Shown: positions 24,600 to 36,200 of the stretch, in pieces
How positions within the stretch are numbered: the first letter of the stretch is position 1
How the letters are laid out: each line of letters opens with the position of its first letter
DNA from: Lonicera japonica
Lineage: Eukaryota; Streptophyta; Magnoliopsida; Dipsacales; Caprifoliaceae
Reading direction: 5' to 3'
DNA: 64,000 bases
Assembly: GCA_021464415.1 (NCBI GenBank)
Contig: CM038463.1
Span: 5,146,001 to 5,210,000, forward strand
Program-made: the position numbers and the translations under genes
Notes under the pieces: model-generated
Seen by the model: the letters and a program-made list of their open reading frames with translations, nothing else
What the model was told of the DNA's origin: nothing
Databases searched by the model: none

Positions 24600-26440
24600 A
24601 AAAAAAAAAAAACAATTTTGACATCTAGGTGTAGCACAACTTTGCTTGAAACTAGTTGTTTATTGGGTTAATTTGCTAATAACAAATAGCTATTTTGTTT
24701 GGTTATTGAGAAAATATTCAATAAGAAAAGAAATTAAAATGTTGGTTCCCTTATTAGTGTGTCTAATTCTTTTTAGTAGTAGTGGGGTCAAATTATATAT
24801 ACATAGTGTAAATTATAGCATAAAATTACTTAAACCATATATGCAATGGACACATAGTTGTATTAATATAATTTAGATTTGGTATATGTAATTGGCGAAG
24901 CCATTGACACATAAGTAGCAAGGTAAGACTTCTGCACTCTACAAAATCTTTTATGTTCAGTCTAAGCCCAACTTAGTCTTGCATTCTCCCATTTTGGGCA
25001 CATTTATTATTTTAACAAGAATTCAAAATAATACAGTTTAGGTATCCTTTGTGTTCATTGAACCCAACACCATAATCAAATCTAAAACAAAATCCTAGTA
25101 TAACATAATCACTAATATTGAACAATGTAAAACAAATTCATTTGAAATTACATAAGCGCGCTATCATCACAAGCAGTAAGATGACATTCCCAAGGAATTT
25201 AAATAAAATAAGCTACTAAACTATATGAAAATAATGGTACCTATACACATATATGTCTAACTTTATTGTTCATAATGAACTTCATATATGCTCTAAAAGA
25301 AGACTTCATATCTTTATTCCAAAAAATTAGAATCCTTATCATCAGATCATGCTAGATGACATCCCACTATTTAGCTGTATCAACAAAAGATTATACCATG
25401 CTTGTATGCCTTACATGATTTTTAAACACTCATATTACCATAGACTGAATATCGATGTGCTCAATTATGACTTTTACTTCTGTATTAGTTTATGATGGGG
25501 TGAAATAGTTATTCCACCCTCGAACCAATCACAGGAGGACACGTGGCGATCCTTACCGATGTGACATGGCGCAACATAGAAGTTTGAAGCCCAGAGCCAT
25601 GTGGATACCAAGCCCATGAGGATCTTAAAGCGAAGTTTTGCCAGTGTTCAGGTCCACAGACTTTCAGAGCTCGGCCATTCAAACTCCTTAACCAAGTTGA
25701 ATTTAACCCATAAGCCCTGTCCAACCTCTATGTTAGAGTGGTTGAAAGAAGGATGGACGATTGCTACTAATTCTACAGGAAGCACAGAACCTCTCTCAAC
25801 TTCATTAAATGCATAACAACTGCATTTAATGCCCCTAATTAAGAGAAGAATCAAAGTCGGGATTCGAACATGCTGCAATGATGGGATAATGACTGAGAGC
25901 CAACTGCTCCATACCTACTAGACGTCCTCTTCTCATATACATATATAAGAAAGTATTTACTTCCATCAACAACCAAGTTTTTACAAAGTCATAAGACAAA
26001 AAAGTATAATTAAAACGAAAAAAAAAGATATAAGGCGCATAATAAAGCTCTTAATCCCAGGGCATTCAGACCTTGATTAGTTTATAACTCCTCCGAAAAT
26101 TATATTGAGAGGATAAAGAAATCTAAGAGCCCTATTAGTTAGGCATACTTTGCAAAAATGGCTAAATGCTTTAGAGGAATCACTCTGTACACACTTAACC
26201 AAAATGTTTGTTTTGACCATTACTGGATACAATTTTTCCTGCGATGTGGGGGCATAGGGTACCAAACATGTCATCCAATCTCACAATACAACTTAGGCAA
26301 AATAAAATAACATAAATTACTACAAAACAAGATATGAAAATTCATTGAAAAAGAAACTTGTTCATTTCATTGATTAAAGATGATTACAAAAAGTTTAGTA
26401 CAGAGTCCCTACCTCTATATAAAAAGAGGAAGAAATACAA
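24600..26440. other. Repeat-rich non-coding stretch with a tRNA-like motif
   Basis: No gene is recognised. On the minus strand near 25865-25925 a pol III box-B-like sequence (GTTCGAATCCCG) sits downstream of tRNA-like text, suggesting a SINE or LTR remnant. The GC-richer 25500-25930 block with TGCATTTAATGC-type sequence resembles retrotransposon LTR material. No LTR pair or coding domain was found to confirm it. Confidence 0.35.
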
Positions 26441-27462
26441 AAAAAAATGGGCCCTAACTACTGAGCTGCGCTATCGCCACAGACCCAGACGGAGAGGGTA
26501 TACCTATCTCCATTTTTGCTAAGACATCAGGGTCCTCTACCTTAATCAACTGAAAAATTGTGAAGGCATCTGACCTCTTCTCAGCTATCTTAGCCTCTAA
26601 CTCGGGAGTGACCTTTAGCTCCGCAGGGACTTCTACACTTACAATACCCTCGGGCTATTGAAGAATGAGCTCCTTACACTTGTAAAATCCAACCATATAA
26701 GAGTCACAAATCTTCACAAGTGGCTCCTCTTTATTGCAGAAATTCTCCACTGCCCGAGCCTCTATAGCAAGGATGCCCTCCTTCAACTCCTTAACCTCTT
26801 TCTCCAACTCTGAAAATAGCCTTAAGCTGTTGATAAGAGGTAGACAATTCCAGGTTTCTCGCTGACACTTAGCTCTAGAGCTCTTTTATGTTACTCTCAG
26901 CTTCCTGTCTACTCTTGCGCTCCAGCTCAGCAGTTTTCTGGGTTGTCTTTATTTGCTCCATGGAGCCATTAAGGGACTCCACCTTAACCTTTAGCCTTTT
27001 GCTCTAAACCAGCATTTGTATGGCCTGGGCTTACATGGATTTTTTGTCTACTTTAGCCTGGGCTAACTCATTATTCGCCTTATCCATAGCCTCTTGGATG
27101 GTAGAAAGACTTATGTTGGCCACCCCCTCTTCCGTTATATAGAGAGATGAATAGAAGAGATTAATGGCCTTATGTTTAAAGGAAGAGATGAAACAGTCAA
27201 AATAAATATGTAAAGAAAATATAAAAAAATAAAAATGGAGAAAAATATCGCTTACTTAACCCATGTGATAGCCAAACTGATTGGCCATGGAGCCAATCCC
27301 TTTTTCCTTCGCCTGATTCAGCACGGCTGAAAATAAAGGTGGAATGGTGAGCTTTACTAAAAAATTAAACCCTTCCTGAAAAGTAGACTCGATGACATTT
27401 TGGTGAACCCTTCCCGAAAATAAGGGCGGAAAGGTGAACACATTTTTTAATGCCACCAACAA
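26440..27462 (-). pseudogene. Degenerate coiled-coil coding remnant, possibly retroelement gag-like
   Basis: The minus strand shows fragments of a charged, heptad-like protein in several frames. These include a 68-codon frame from 27462, then ITEEGVANISLSTIQEAMDK and ANNELAQAKVDKK near 27060-27145, and AELERKSRQEAES near 26890-26935, broken by stops. I do not recognise a defined family. Similar coiled-coil proteins are frequent in plant retroelement gag-like ORFs, but that is only an inference. Confidence 0.35.
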
Positions 27463-27672
27463 ATTATGCCAAGTAATTTGTCCAAATTAATTTCTACCAA
27501 ATAACAATGATAAGTTTATAATTATTCGAACTCAATTATCTTTTTTAAGAGATCTAAAATCAAAATTTCATCTTATACTCAGGTACTAATCTTTAAACCA
27601 AGTTTAACTGTAACAATTAATTAATAAATTTCACTGAGTCACGTAAATGAACAAGAGAATAATTAGTACTTA

Positions 27673-27673
27673 G

Positions 27674-27708
<35 letters not shown>
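27673..27708. repeat. (TA)n(TG)n microsatellite
   Basis: About 9 TA followed by about 9 TG dinucleotides. Confidence 0.9.
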
Positions 27709-27757
27709 TTATATAAATACACATATATATACAGAAGATAAGCGATAATCATTTGTT

Positions 27758-27957
27758 TAGTTGGGGCGGGTGGAATGTTGTTCATTAACTTGTTAAAAAA
27801 AATATTGGGCTTAGTGGCCAACCCGTTATAACCCACTTCATTAATAACCCAACTTGTTTAGGCCTGTTATATTAACAAGTTGGGTTGGGCTCAATCAGCC
27901 AAAAGACTAACTCATTAGAACCCAACCCGAACCTGCCCATTTCGCCACCCCTACTTG
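27758..27957. mobile_element. Small hAT-like MITE
   Basis: Ends resemble each other in inverse orientation: GTTGGGGCGGGTGGAATG on the left and AGTAGGGGTGGCGAAATGG on the right, reverse-complemented. The interior repeats the motif AACCCAACCCG / GGGTTGGG. No clean target duplication is visible. Confidence 0.45.
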
Positions 27958-28136
27958 CTTATGATAATAAATCATTTAAATCTAAATTAAATTATTAATA
28001 ATATAAAGTTATGACAAATTTCAAGTACCATTAAAACTGTCTTACTTGCATGTGATAATAAGTAATTTAAATCTATATTAAATTAAAATTTTAATATTAT
28101 AAAGTTAGGACAAATTTTAACTACTACTAAAAGTGT
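27954..28136. repeat. 91-bp tandem duplication
   Basis: Two copies start at about 27954 and 28045. They share CTTGC...TGATAATAA, ATTTAAATCTA and AATATAAAGTTA.GACAAATTT. Confidence 0.75.
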
Positions 28137-28564
28137 ATTATATATATATATATATATGAAGGAAATTACACAACCAATTACTTAGCTGCCTAACATCTTT
28201 AATAATTATTCTCTTTAAATTAGATGTCTAAAAGTTACACATGTATCGCATCTGAAAATATTTTAGTGAGAATAACAAAACTATTAAGTATTGTAACGGT
28301 ATAAAGTAATACTATACTAATTGGAGTATTCACAATAAAAAAATAAAAAATAGTGAAATGTTTTAATCATTATCATGGAATCTAACATCTCTTTTAATTT
28401 TAAAAACTTAAATTAAACTGGTCTTTATGCTTAAACGTAAACCATTGCTTTTTTGTATAGATTGTTAGAAAAATGGCAGAATTTATAATTAAATAAGTCT
28501 TGTGCGTTACATAATGTCTTTAAAATAGTTATGCAGATTCATCGGAGTGTTTGGAGGTTGCTAA

Positions 28565-29245
28565 TGGCATTTTTTTCCTAGGATAAACTAAAAATGGGAT
28601 AAAAGGTCTTGTGTGATAATGTTTTTTGCCAAAAATCCAAGGAATAATATTTTTTTTAAATAAGGGATTATTTATCAATTATGTTTTAAAATAAGAACTA
28701 TCTTTGACAAAAATTGTGTTTAGTATAAACTTAACTTTGCACAAAATTGTATTTTTTGTAAGCTTAACTTTGCAATCCAAAAAAACTAATGTACATTTGT
28801 TCTGCATGATGTGTTTATATTTTTTAACTAATATATTTTTATGTGTCACTCGGGTAACTTTATAGTAACGTCAAATAAACCCTAACACACATTAATGCAT
28901 TAGAAAACAAGGAGTTCAAAATTAACTTTGCATAACCCAAAAAAACTATCATGTGTTTTATTAATAAAGGGGATTAAATTTGTAACTTGTTAAAAATAAC
29001 TCTAAAACTAAGTCAATTAAACATTTAGATATAGTATTCTACTAAAAAACATGCAATGCAAATTTAATTTTGCGCAACATAATAAAATATTACAATTCAA
29101 AGATCTACTGCAAAGTTAACGTTGCATTCCTTTTGAAATTTGGTAAAAAATAGGTCCTTAATTTACAAAAATATTATTTCCGGCCTAATTCTTTTGCAAA
29201 TTTTTTTTCCAAAAAAGTACCATTTTCCAATATTCTATAGGATAA
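28565..29245. repeat. Dispersed AT-rich repeat, fuller copy (partner at 1.2-1.5 kb)
   Basis: Carries several CTTAACTTTGCA motifs and subterminal inverted similarity: left TTTTTTGCCAAAAATCC...GGAATAATATTTTTT against right, reverse-complemented, TTTTTTGCAAAAGAATT...GGAAATAATATTTTTG. It aligns in reverse complement with 1207-1535. It looks like a non-autonomous transposon of unassigned type. Confidence 0.6.
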
Positions 29246-30017
29246 AACAGTTTAAAGTATCTACCTTTTGTACTTAAGGTAAGCACCAAACTGTTGAACC
29301 TAGACTTAGAAAACAAAGATTGAAGAACCAAATTGTTGAACCTAGACATTATGATCAATTAAACCTAGACACATTATGATCAAGAGCTAATAGCTATAAG
29401 GAAATTTCGTGAAACATTGGCAATTAATTTAATTTAAACCGAACGTTTGCTTTGTTGAAGTGATTTGCACCCCTACGGGCACGGAAAAGAACCTTATTTT
29501 TTTTGATTGCTTACAAAGCTTATAAGAGGTGATCTTTTATAAACTAATCAAAGTTTTAACAAAGTTCCTATTTGAGATTTAACATATTCTTATTTATTTC
29601 ATTATATTTTCCATCTAAAGTAATTCACCTTGAGTGACAATTTCTCATTCACATTATAACTATTTTGAGCAAATAAATATATAATTTCGATATACTAACG
29701 AAGAAAAACATGAATTTATAATAACCTTTCAAAACAGAGTGTGAGGTCCCTACTCAAAATTATTTTCAAAACGGCTCGAAAATTTATTTTTATACGCATT
29801 TTTCTAACACAGATGCAATACATTTTTTTTTTGTTGAAACTAATTCAAGGTGTGATATCTTTGTGTAGATGTAGACTAATCCAACCACCGTAATATATAT
29901 TTATTTATTTAAGGTCTGTTTATTTCGTTGTTTAATCTGAATAATAAATTTTAAAAGTAGTTTTAAAGTTTGAAAACTAATAAATTTGAAAATTTTTCTT
30001 ATTTTATTTCTTAAGGT
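29246..30017. other. AT-rich spacer, no gene seen
   Basis: No ORF, repeat array or RNA gene is recognised. A duplicated phrase (AACCTAGAC...ATTATGATCA) occurs twice near 29335-29385. Confidence 0.5.
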
Positions 30018-30859
30018 TATATTTGAATAGAGCATTTCGACTAAGGTCCGATATTTACAGGTTTGTCAAAAATTCGGTCAACTGGTCCACTTAAGTCAAA
30101 TTGGCTCAAAACATTAAACATGTAACCAAACATAAGTTAAAAGAAAAAGTAGGAGGCAGACCTCTCTCTCACTCTACACACACAGATGACACAGACCCCT
30201 TCTCTCTATACAACCATCTATATGTCACTCTCGCATCTCTCTCTCTATCACTCGCGCATCTCTCTCTCTTTCGATTTGGTTTAAGCCATAAAATCTAGGG
30301 CTTGATTAACCCATTTCGGGAACAAAATACATGGTGAAAACAGGAAATTTGGTTTAAGCTTTCGAATTGGTTTATACTAATTGGTTTTACATTACCCATT
30401 TCAATTTGGTTTAAGCTTTCGAATTAGTTTATATTAATTGGGTTTATACAGAACATTTTGATTTGGTTTAAACTTTGGAATTGGTTGAACAATTTGCTTT
30501 GGGCAATGGTGTATTATGACAGAATTATAGTGTACTCCAGCATTGATTTTAATTGACCATTTCATTTTTTTAATGAAAAAGGGTTTAAACAAAGGAAGTA
30601 AAATTCATACTTAGTTATGTGGTTTTCATACTTAGCTAATTAACTTACTGTTTTGGCCGAGTATTTTGCCGGGGTTTTGTGGGTTTCATACTTTAGCTTA
30701 ACTTTAGTCAAATATAATTGCGAGCTTGAGTGAGAGAGAGGGAGCCGTATATGAAGAGCGACCGCCCCGAGCTCAAAAGTAACGAGGGGCACTAATTTTT
30801 TTATATATGTATATATATGTTTAAAAGATTTAATTAATAAGATATCTTTTCATGAAAAA

Positions 30860-31357
30860 AATTATAATTTTACAATAGATATTTAGATTGTATTTTAATG
30901 CAGCAAAGTTTATTTTATTGGATGATGATAAATTGAGAAAATCTTGTATAAATCTTAAAAATGCTTTAAAAGTTGATGATGTTTCTATTGTTAATGCAAA
31001 GTGCTTATGTTTAGAATTACAATTGTTGCAATTAATGTTACCAACAAGAATCATATGAAACAAATGAACAATGTACATCTATTAAAATTATAGAGTGCAA
31101 AATATATAGATATGCTTCCTCATGTGATGCTTACTTATAAATTATTATTGACTGTACCTATGATTGTGGCATTTGTAGAAATGAGGTTTTTTTCAAATTA
31201 AAATTATTAAATCTTACTTACGAACCACTATAAGTTAAGATAAATCGAATGAATTAGCAATTTATGCATTAAAAAATGACATCTCAGAACATCTGGACTA
31301 TGTAGATATAATTGATGATTTTGCTGCTAAAAATACAAGAAAATGTCATTTTAAGTG
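30860..31357 (+). pseudogene. hAT transposase dimerisation-domain remnant
   Basis: Near 31110-31355 the plus strand reads, across frame changes, YKLLLTVPMIVAFVE, LKLLN, ELAIYALKND and LDYVDIIDDFAAKN, the order of the C-terminal hAT dimerisation domain. Upstream text (LDDDKLRKSCINLKNAL) is compatible with the same protein. It is strongly decayed and unrelated in sequence to the hAT copy at 21.5 kb. Confidence 0.65.
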
Positions 31358-31439
31358 ATTTGTGTGTGTAGAAAGAGAGAAATGTGAGCCTCTTACTTTT
31401 TCTTTTAATTTATATTCGGTTGCAAGTTTATTTTTTTTG

Positions 31440-32468
31440 GGGGGGAGGGGGGTGTGATATTTGCACCCTTTTTTTTGTCACTAGCTAACACCATTTGAAA
31501 ATTTTTTACTTGAACAAACTAAATTTATTTCTACCACCCTCCTCTTCACCACTATCTAATTTATTAATTAACTTAATTAATTAATCATTAATCACCAAAA
31601 AAAAAAAAACAATTTTACCATATTTTACCACCCCTCACCACCTTCTTCTTCTCTTCCTCCTCCTCATCTTCTTTTTAGTTCTCCTTATCTTCTTCTTCAA
31701 AACATACATATATACATACACATGTATACATAAATATATAAAGAATCGAAAACAAAAGAATATGGATTCTTCTTTCTCCTCATCCTCCTCCTTTTTTCTT
31801 CTTCTTGTTCTTCTTCTTTAAAACATACATATATACATACACATATACATATACACACACATATATATATATTCAAAACATACATATATACATACACATA
31901 CATACACACACATATATTCTAAAACGAAAGAAAAAAATAAACAAAAAAATGCATATATATATAGATATCTTCTAAAAAAAATCATACCCACATATTTGTT
32001 TAAGTTTCATATGCTCAATGTCGAGCAAGTAACAATAAAGATAATCTCCCAATGACGGGAAAGTATTATCACATTTACTCATCATAAATTGGACGAGTAT
32101 ATTTCAAAAAATTGATCGTAACGTAAGTTATTTCTGAAGTTTCAAATGCTCAATGTCAAGTGAGTACCAATGAAGATACTCTCCCAATGACGGGAGAGTA
32201 TTACCACAATTACTTACCATAAATTAGACAAATATATCTCAAAAAATTGGCTATAACTTAAGTTATTAATGAAGTTCGAGATACTTAATGTCAATCGAGT
32301 ATAAATGAAAATACTCTCCTAATGATGAGAGAGTAATAACGTAATTATAATTATTAAGTTAGGGGTGGTGGAGTAGAGTGTTTGTGATAAATTTTTTAAA
32401 AGTGTGGTTGTAAAGTACAAAGGGTATTAGTGATAACAAAAAGGGCTGTATTTATTACCACCCTTGTT
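31440..32468. mobile_element. Nested inverted-repeat element
   Basis: Left end GGTGTGATATTTGCACCC...GTCACTAGCTAACACC and right end, reverse-complemented, GGTGGTAATAAATACAGCCC...TTATCACTAATACCC form imperfect ~60-bp TIRs. They enclose CT-rich, TA/CA-repeat DNA and the 135-bp array. No coding sequence is seen. Confidence 0.5.
32004..32340. repeat. 135-bp tandem array with a hairpin in each unit
   Basis: Units start at 32004, 32139 and 32274; the third is partial. Each has AATGTC.A..GAGTA..AATGAA..., then ACTCTCCCAATGACGGGAGAGT or a variant, a perfect 8-bp stem in unit 2. A following block reads AAATTAGAC..ATATATCTCAAAAAATTG. Confidence 0.85.
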
Positions 32469-32543
32469 TTTAACCAATTTGGCTTAAGTGGGCTGGTTGA
32501 CCGAGAATTGATCCTTACTCGAAATGCTTTGTATATTTGAATA

Positions 32544-33236
32544 TGTATTATTTATTTAAACATATTATATATAAATATTATTTAAATAATTTTATCATTT
32601 CCTCTTATTTTATGAAAATAAGTATAACTAAAAAAAATACTAAATAAATATTCATGTCTAAAATTTTAAATCAACTAAACAAAATTAAAATCTTCATAAT
32701 TTAAATAAAACACTCTTTCAAACTTAAAATGCCGGATCAAACCTATATATGTCCTATCTAGATATCCTCACTTATAAAAATCTCTACATAAAGATACGGA
32801 GCTCACCTGTAATATATACCTCGCATGTTTGTAATATCCCAACTATTCAAATAGCTGTTTAGGTTACTCTCATACACAACCATAATTTTATTTATTTGCT
32901 GTAGCTCTTACCATGATCAAACAAATAGTAAAGACTAGTGAATATTTCTGGTCTAGCCTTCTAAATTGTCTTGTATCAAAAAAAAAAAAAAATAGATTGT
33001 CACCTACATGTAATAGCATTAAAAAAATATCAAAAATAAAATGGTTCACACATCGCATCAACCCCGCATCACGTACACGTACACTTGACACTTTCCCACG
33101 TGGCATTCGATGCCCACTGGCCACTGTTAAAACAAAATTTTTTAACGACTCTCCTTTCCCCTTTCTGGCTCTCTCTCTCTCTCTCTCTCTCCTTCCATTT
33201 TCTGAGTACTTCTCTATCTCTCCTCCTCCACTCGAT
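32544..33236. other. Promoter/5' region of the F-box gene
   Basis: No other gene is seen. It is AT-rich up to 33030, then a GC-richer stretch containing TCCCACGTGGCA (G-box core CACGTG at 33097-33102), followed by a CT-rich leader (33150-33235) directly before the ATG. The G-box and pyrimidine-rich leader are plausible promoter elements for the F-box gene. Confidence 0.5.
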
Positions 33237-36200
33237 ATGGATACCCTTCTCCTCTTTCAATGCCCTTCCATGGCCAAACGCCCCTGTTGCTCCTCCCCCC
33301 CGGACCTAAATTCTCCCACTCTAAACCCTAACCCTAGGATTATCAAACGCGACCAAATAGACATGGACTCTCTCTTGGAATCCTTCTTATCTCTCTCCGA
33401 TTCATCCTCTCCTTCTCTTGACCTCTCATTCGACCGCCTTATTGAATCTAGGGCTTCCGATTCCGATCAACACGATATGATCGAGCGTGCTCTGAGGTTG
33501 GGATCTGTACTGCTTGAAGCTGGTAAGCGATCTGCTCGAAAGCGCGCTTCGTTGCAGAACGGTGTCCTTTGGCCTCTTCCTCCTGATCTTACCATCAAAG
33601 TACGTTTATTTTTGTGAGAGTTTTTTCTTTTTATATGTCAATTTTGGAAATTATGCTAGTTTTGTTACTGTAGCGCTAATCGATAGATCTGCATTTGAAT
33701 GTATTTTTTGGTGAAGTTTTTGAACATACATTTGTGCCTTGTGAGAAAATGCTGTTAATTCTCTGAGGTTTACATTTCTTTTTTATGAGAATTTTACTTT
33801 TGATCCGTGAAATTTGGAAATTATGATCGTTTCGTTACTGTAGCGGTAATTGAAAGATTTGCATTTGTTTGTGTAGTTTGATGAAGTTGCCGAACATGCA
33901 TTTTTGGTTTGTGAGAATCTGTTGTTAATTTGCTGAGTTTTGGATAATTGAGGACAACTTTTAAATACGCTCGGTTTTATGAGAATTTCACTTTTGATAT
34001 GTCATTTTGGAAATTATGCGAGTTTCATTATGGTCGTGCCAACTGAAAGATCTGCATTCGTTATTGTAGTGCCAACTGAAGATCTGCATTTGTTATTGTA
34101 GTGCTAATTGAAAGATCTGCATTTGAATCTATAGTTTGATGAAGTTGCGAAACATGCATTTTTTGGCTTGTGAGAATATGTCGTTAACTCCCTGAGTTTT
34201 GGATAATTGACGACAACTTTTAAATGTGATGTGATTTTGATTTGTGATAGCTGCATTGTTGCTTGCCATGTTTTAGTCGTTCTTCTCCTCAAGATATTTG
34301 ATTTTACAATTTTCGTGCATTAAATGATCTTCAATTGTTGCTTGTAGCTTGATGCATGTATTGTTAATGTCATGTTTGAACAGGCCTTGACGATCACTGA
34401 TCCTTGTTTGAGTTTCTAAGAAACAAACTGATTGTTTCTTAAGCATGCACAGCCTAATTACTTAGTTGGAAATGCTTTGCAGGTTTTCTCTATGCTTGAT
34501 ACTCAAAGTGTATGTTACGCTGCAGCTACGTGTTCCTTATTTCGCAAGTGTGCTTCGGATCCCTTGTGCTATGCCAACATTGACCTGACAACAGAAGTCC
34601 CAAAAGTCAATAATGTGGTAGTATCTGCAATGATTCAACGAGCTGGAAAAGTGCTTCAGTAAGCATTTCTTGTGTTAGTGTGAAGCTTGCAGTTGTTGCT
34701 TACTTAATCTATTTATCCCAAATTAAGAGTTCAATGATTGACTTTCGCTTATCAAGATTTCAGTACTTTAGCATATTAATTGGTTAATAATAAAACTCGT
34801 TTAGTATCGTGAGATTTGGTATATTGATTATGTCCAAAAAAGAATAGTAGACTCTTAATTTGGTTTGGAGGGTTTTTTTTCTTTTTGTTCTCTGTTGCAC
34901 TGTGTTGTAGTTGAAGTAGAGCTGTGATCAATTATGTTTTCACATGTGTGGGTGATATATGGAGGATTACCCATTATGTTCTCCCATGGGCCTTTTTTTC
35001 TTGAACGTTATAGACTTAGCACGGATCTTTCTAATCACCTTTCTAAACAGTTGACGAATCCAATGTAGGAATTTACATTTTTTGGTCAGTTACAGTGACC
35101 TGGTTCCCCCCACTACAAATGAAGCATGGACATAAGTACGTCACCAAATGGTGAAACCATAAATGGTGGGAACAAGATATGGCAGGGATATGTCAATAGA
35201 TAACTATATTTCAGTACATAAAAGTGAAGTATGTACAAGAAGGACATTCCATGACAACTGACAAGTAATTTAACATTAGGTGGCTGCAATGTGAACTTTT
35301 GTTACACGACATTATCGTTGCCTTATTGCCAACATGAGTTATTAACTTATTATTAGTATTATAAATGGTAGTTATAAAAGGGCATTCTTATTATAAATTT
35401 GTCTGAATGCAATTATACAAGTTATTCATTGCCGGTGTTCCCTTTTCGTTTTATTTTATTTTTACATCCATCCACTTGTTCATTCTGAACGAGTTATCAT
35501 GACATTGCTGTTGAAATCAGGTCTCTTAAGCTTGGCATAGTGCCTGGCCCAACTGCATCACCTGGTTCTTGTCAACCATTACCTTACAGTATCAGAAACC
35601 CTGCAGATGCTTCAGGCTTTTCATGGAATGATAAGAGGTCTAGACAAGGGAAGGAGTCATCTATTCTTTCAAGATCTTGCTTGAGTTCTTTGGGTGGAGC
35701 TGGTGGTGCTCCAGGGTATGATTCAATTCTTAGATGTTAGAGGAATTTGGTGTAACATGAATGCCTTTTTCTGTTATTAATCTTTTTCTTGTGCGTGTAA
35801 ATTGTTAGGACCCTTTTGAGAAGGTTGCACCTTTACAATATTGAAAGGATGGACAATGCAGCTTTTTCTTCAGCATTATCAACCTGCCCCTCTCTCCTTG
35901 ATCTTGAAATTGTTGGCCTGTATGTCCCCTTTAACCTGGTTCTGTTGTACATTTTGATTGAACTGTGCAATGTACACATACAGGGATTGTCTTTTAGTCA
36001 CTGTGAAAGTGAAATATTGGTCGTGGTTGAGATCTGTAACAAGAAATCTATACAAGGGGCAAAGGTTTTTGATTCTTAAACATGTATAATGGATAAATGA
36101 TTGTGTGGTTGAGATTGCAAGATGCTTTTTCAAAGGTGAATAATGCCTTTGGCACAGTTAGGATTAGTTATTAATATGTAGCATAAGAACTATTGTAACT

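Larger units (their letters stand above)
30030..32531. mobile_element. Mutator-like element with long TIRs, possible Pack-MULE
   Basis: Outer inverted repeats of about 70-90 bp: the left begins GAGCATTTCGACTAAGG (30030) and the right, reverse-complemented, CAAAGCATTTCGAGTAAGG (32531). They continue through GGTCAACTGGTCCACTTAAG / GGTCAACCAGCCCACTTAAG and AAATTGG. A 12-bp identical flank TATATTTGAATA occurs at 30018-30029 and 32532-32543. Mutator elements normally make 9-11-bp duplications, so part of the 12 may be chance. The left interior (30140-30300) looks like a host promoter/5'-UTR stretch full of CTCTCT. The rest holds a hAT remnant and a nested inverted-repeat element. No MULE transposase was found. 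Confidence 0.75.

Noticed and set aside
30101..30298. 65-codon plus-strand frame rich in Ser/Leu
   Set aside because: Arises from CT microsatellite-like leader DNA inside the MULE.
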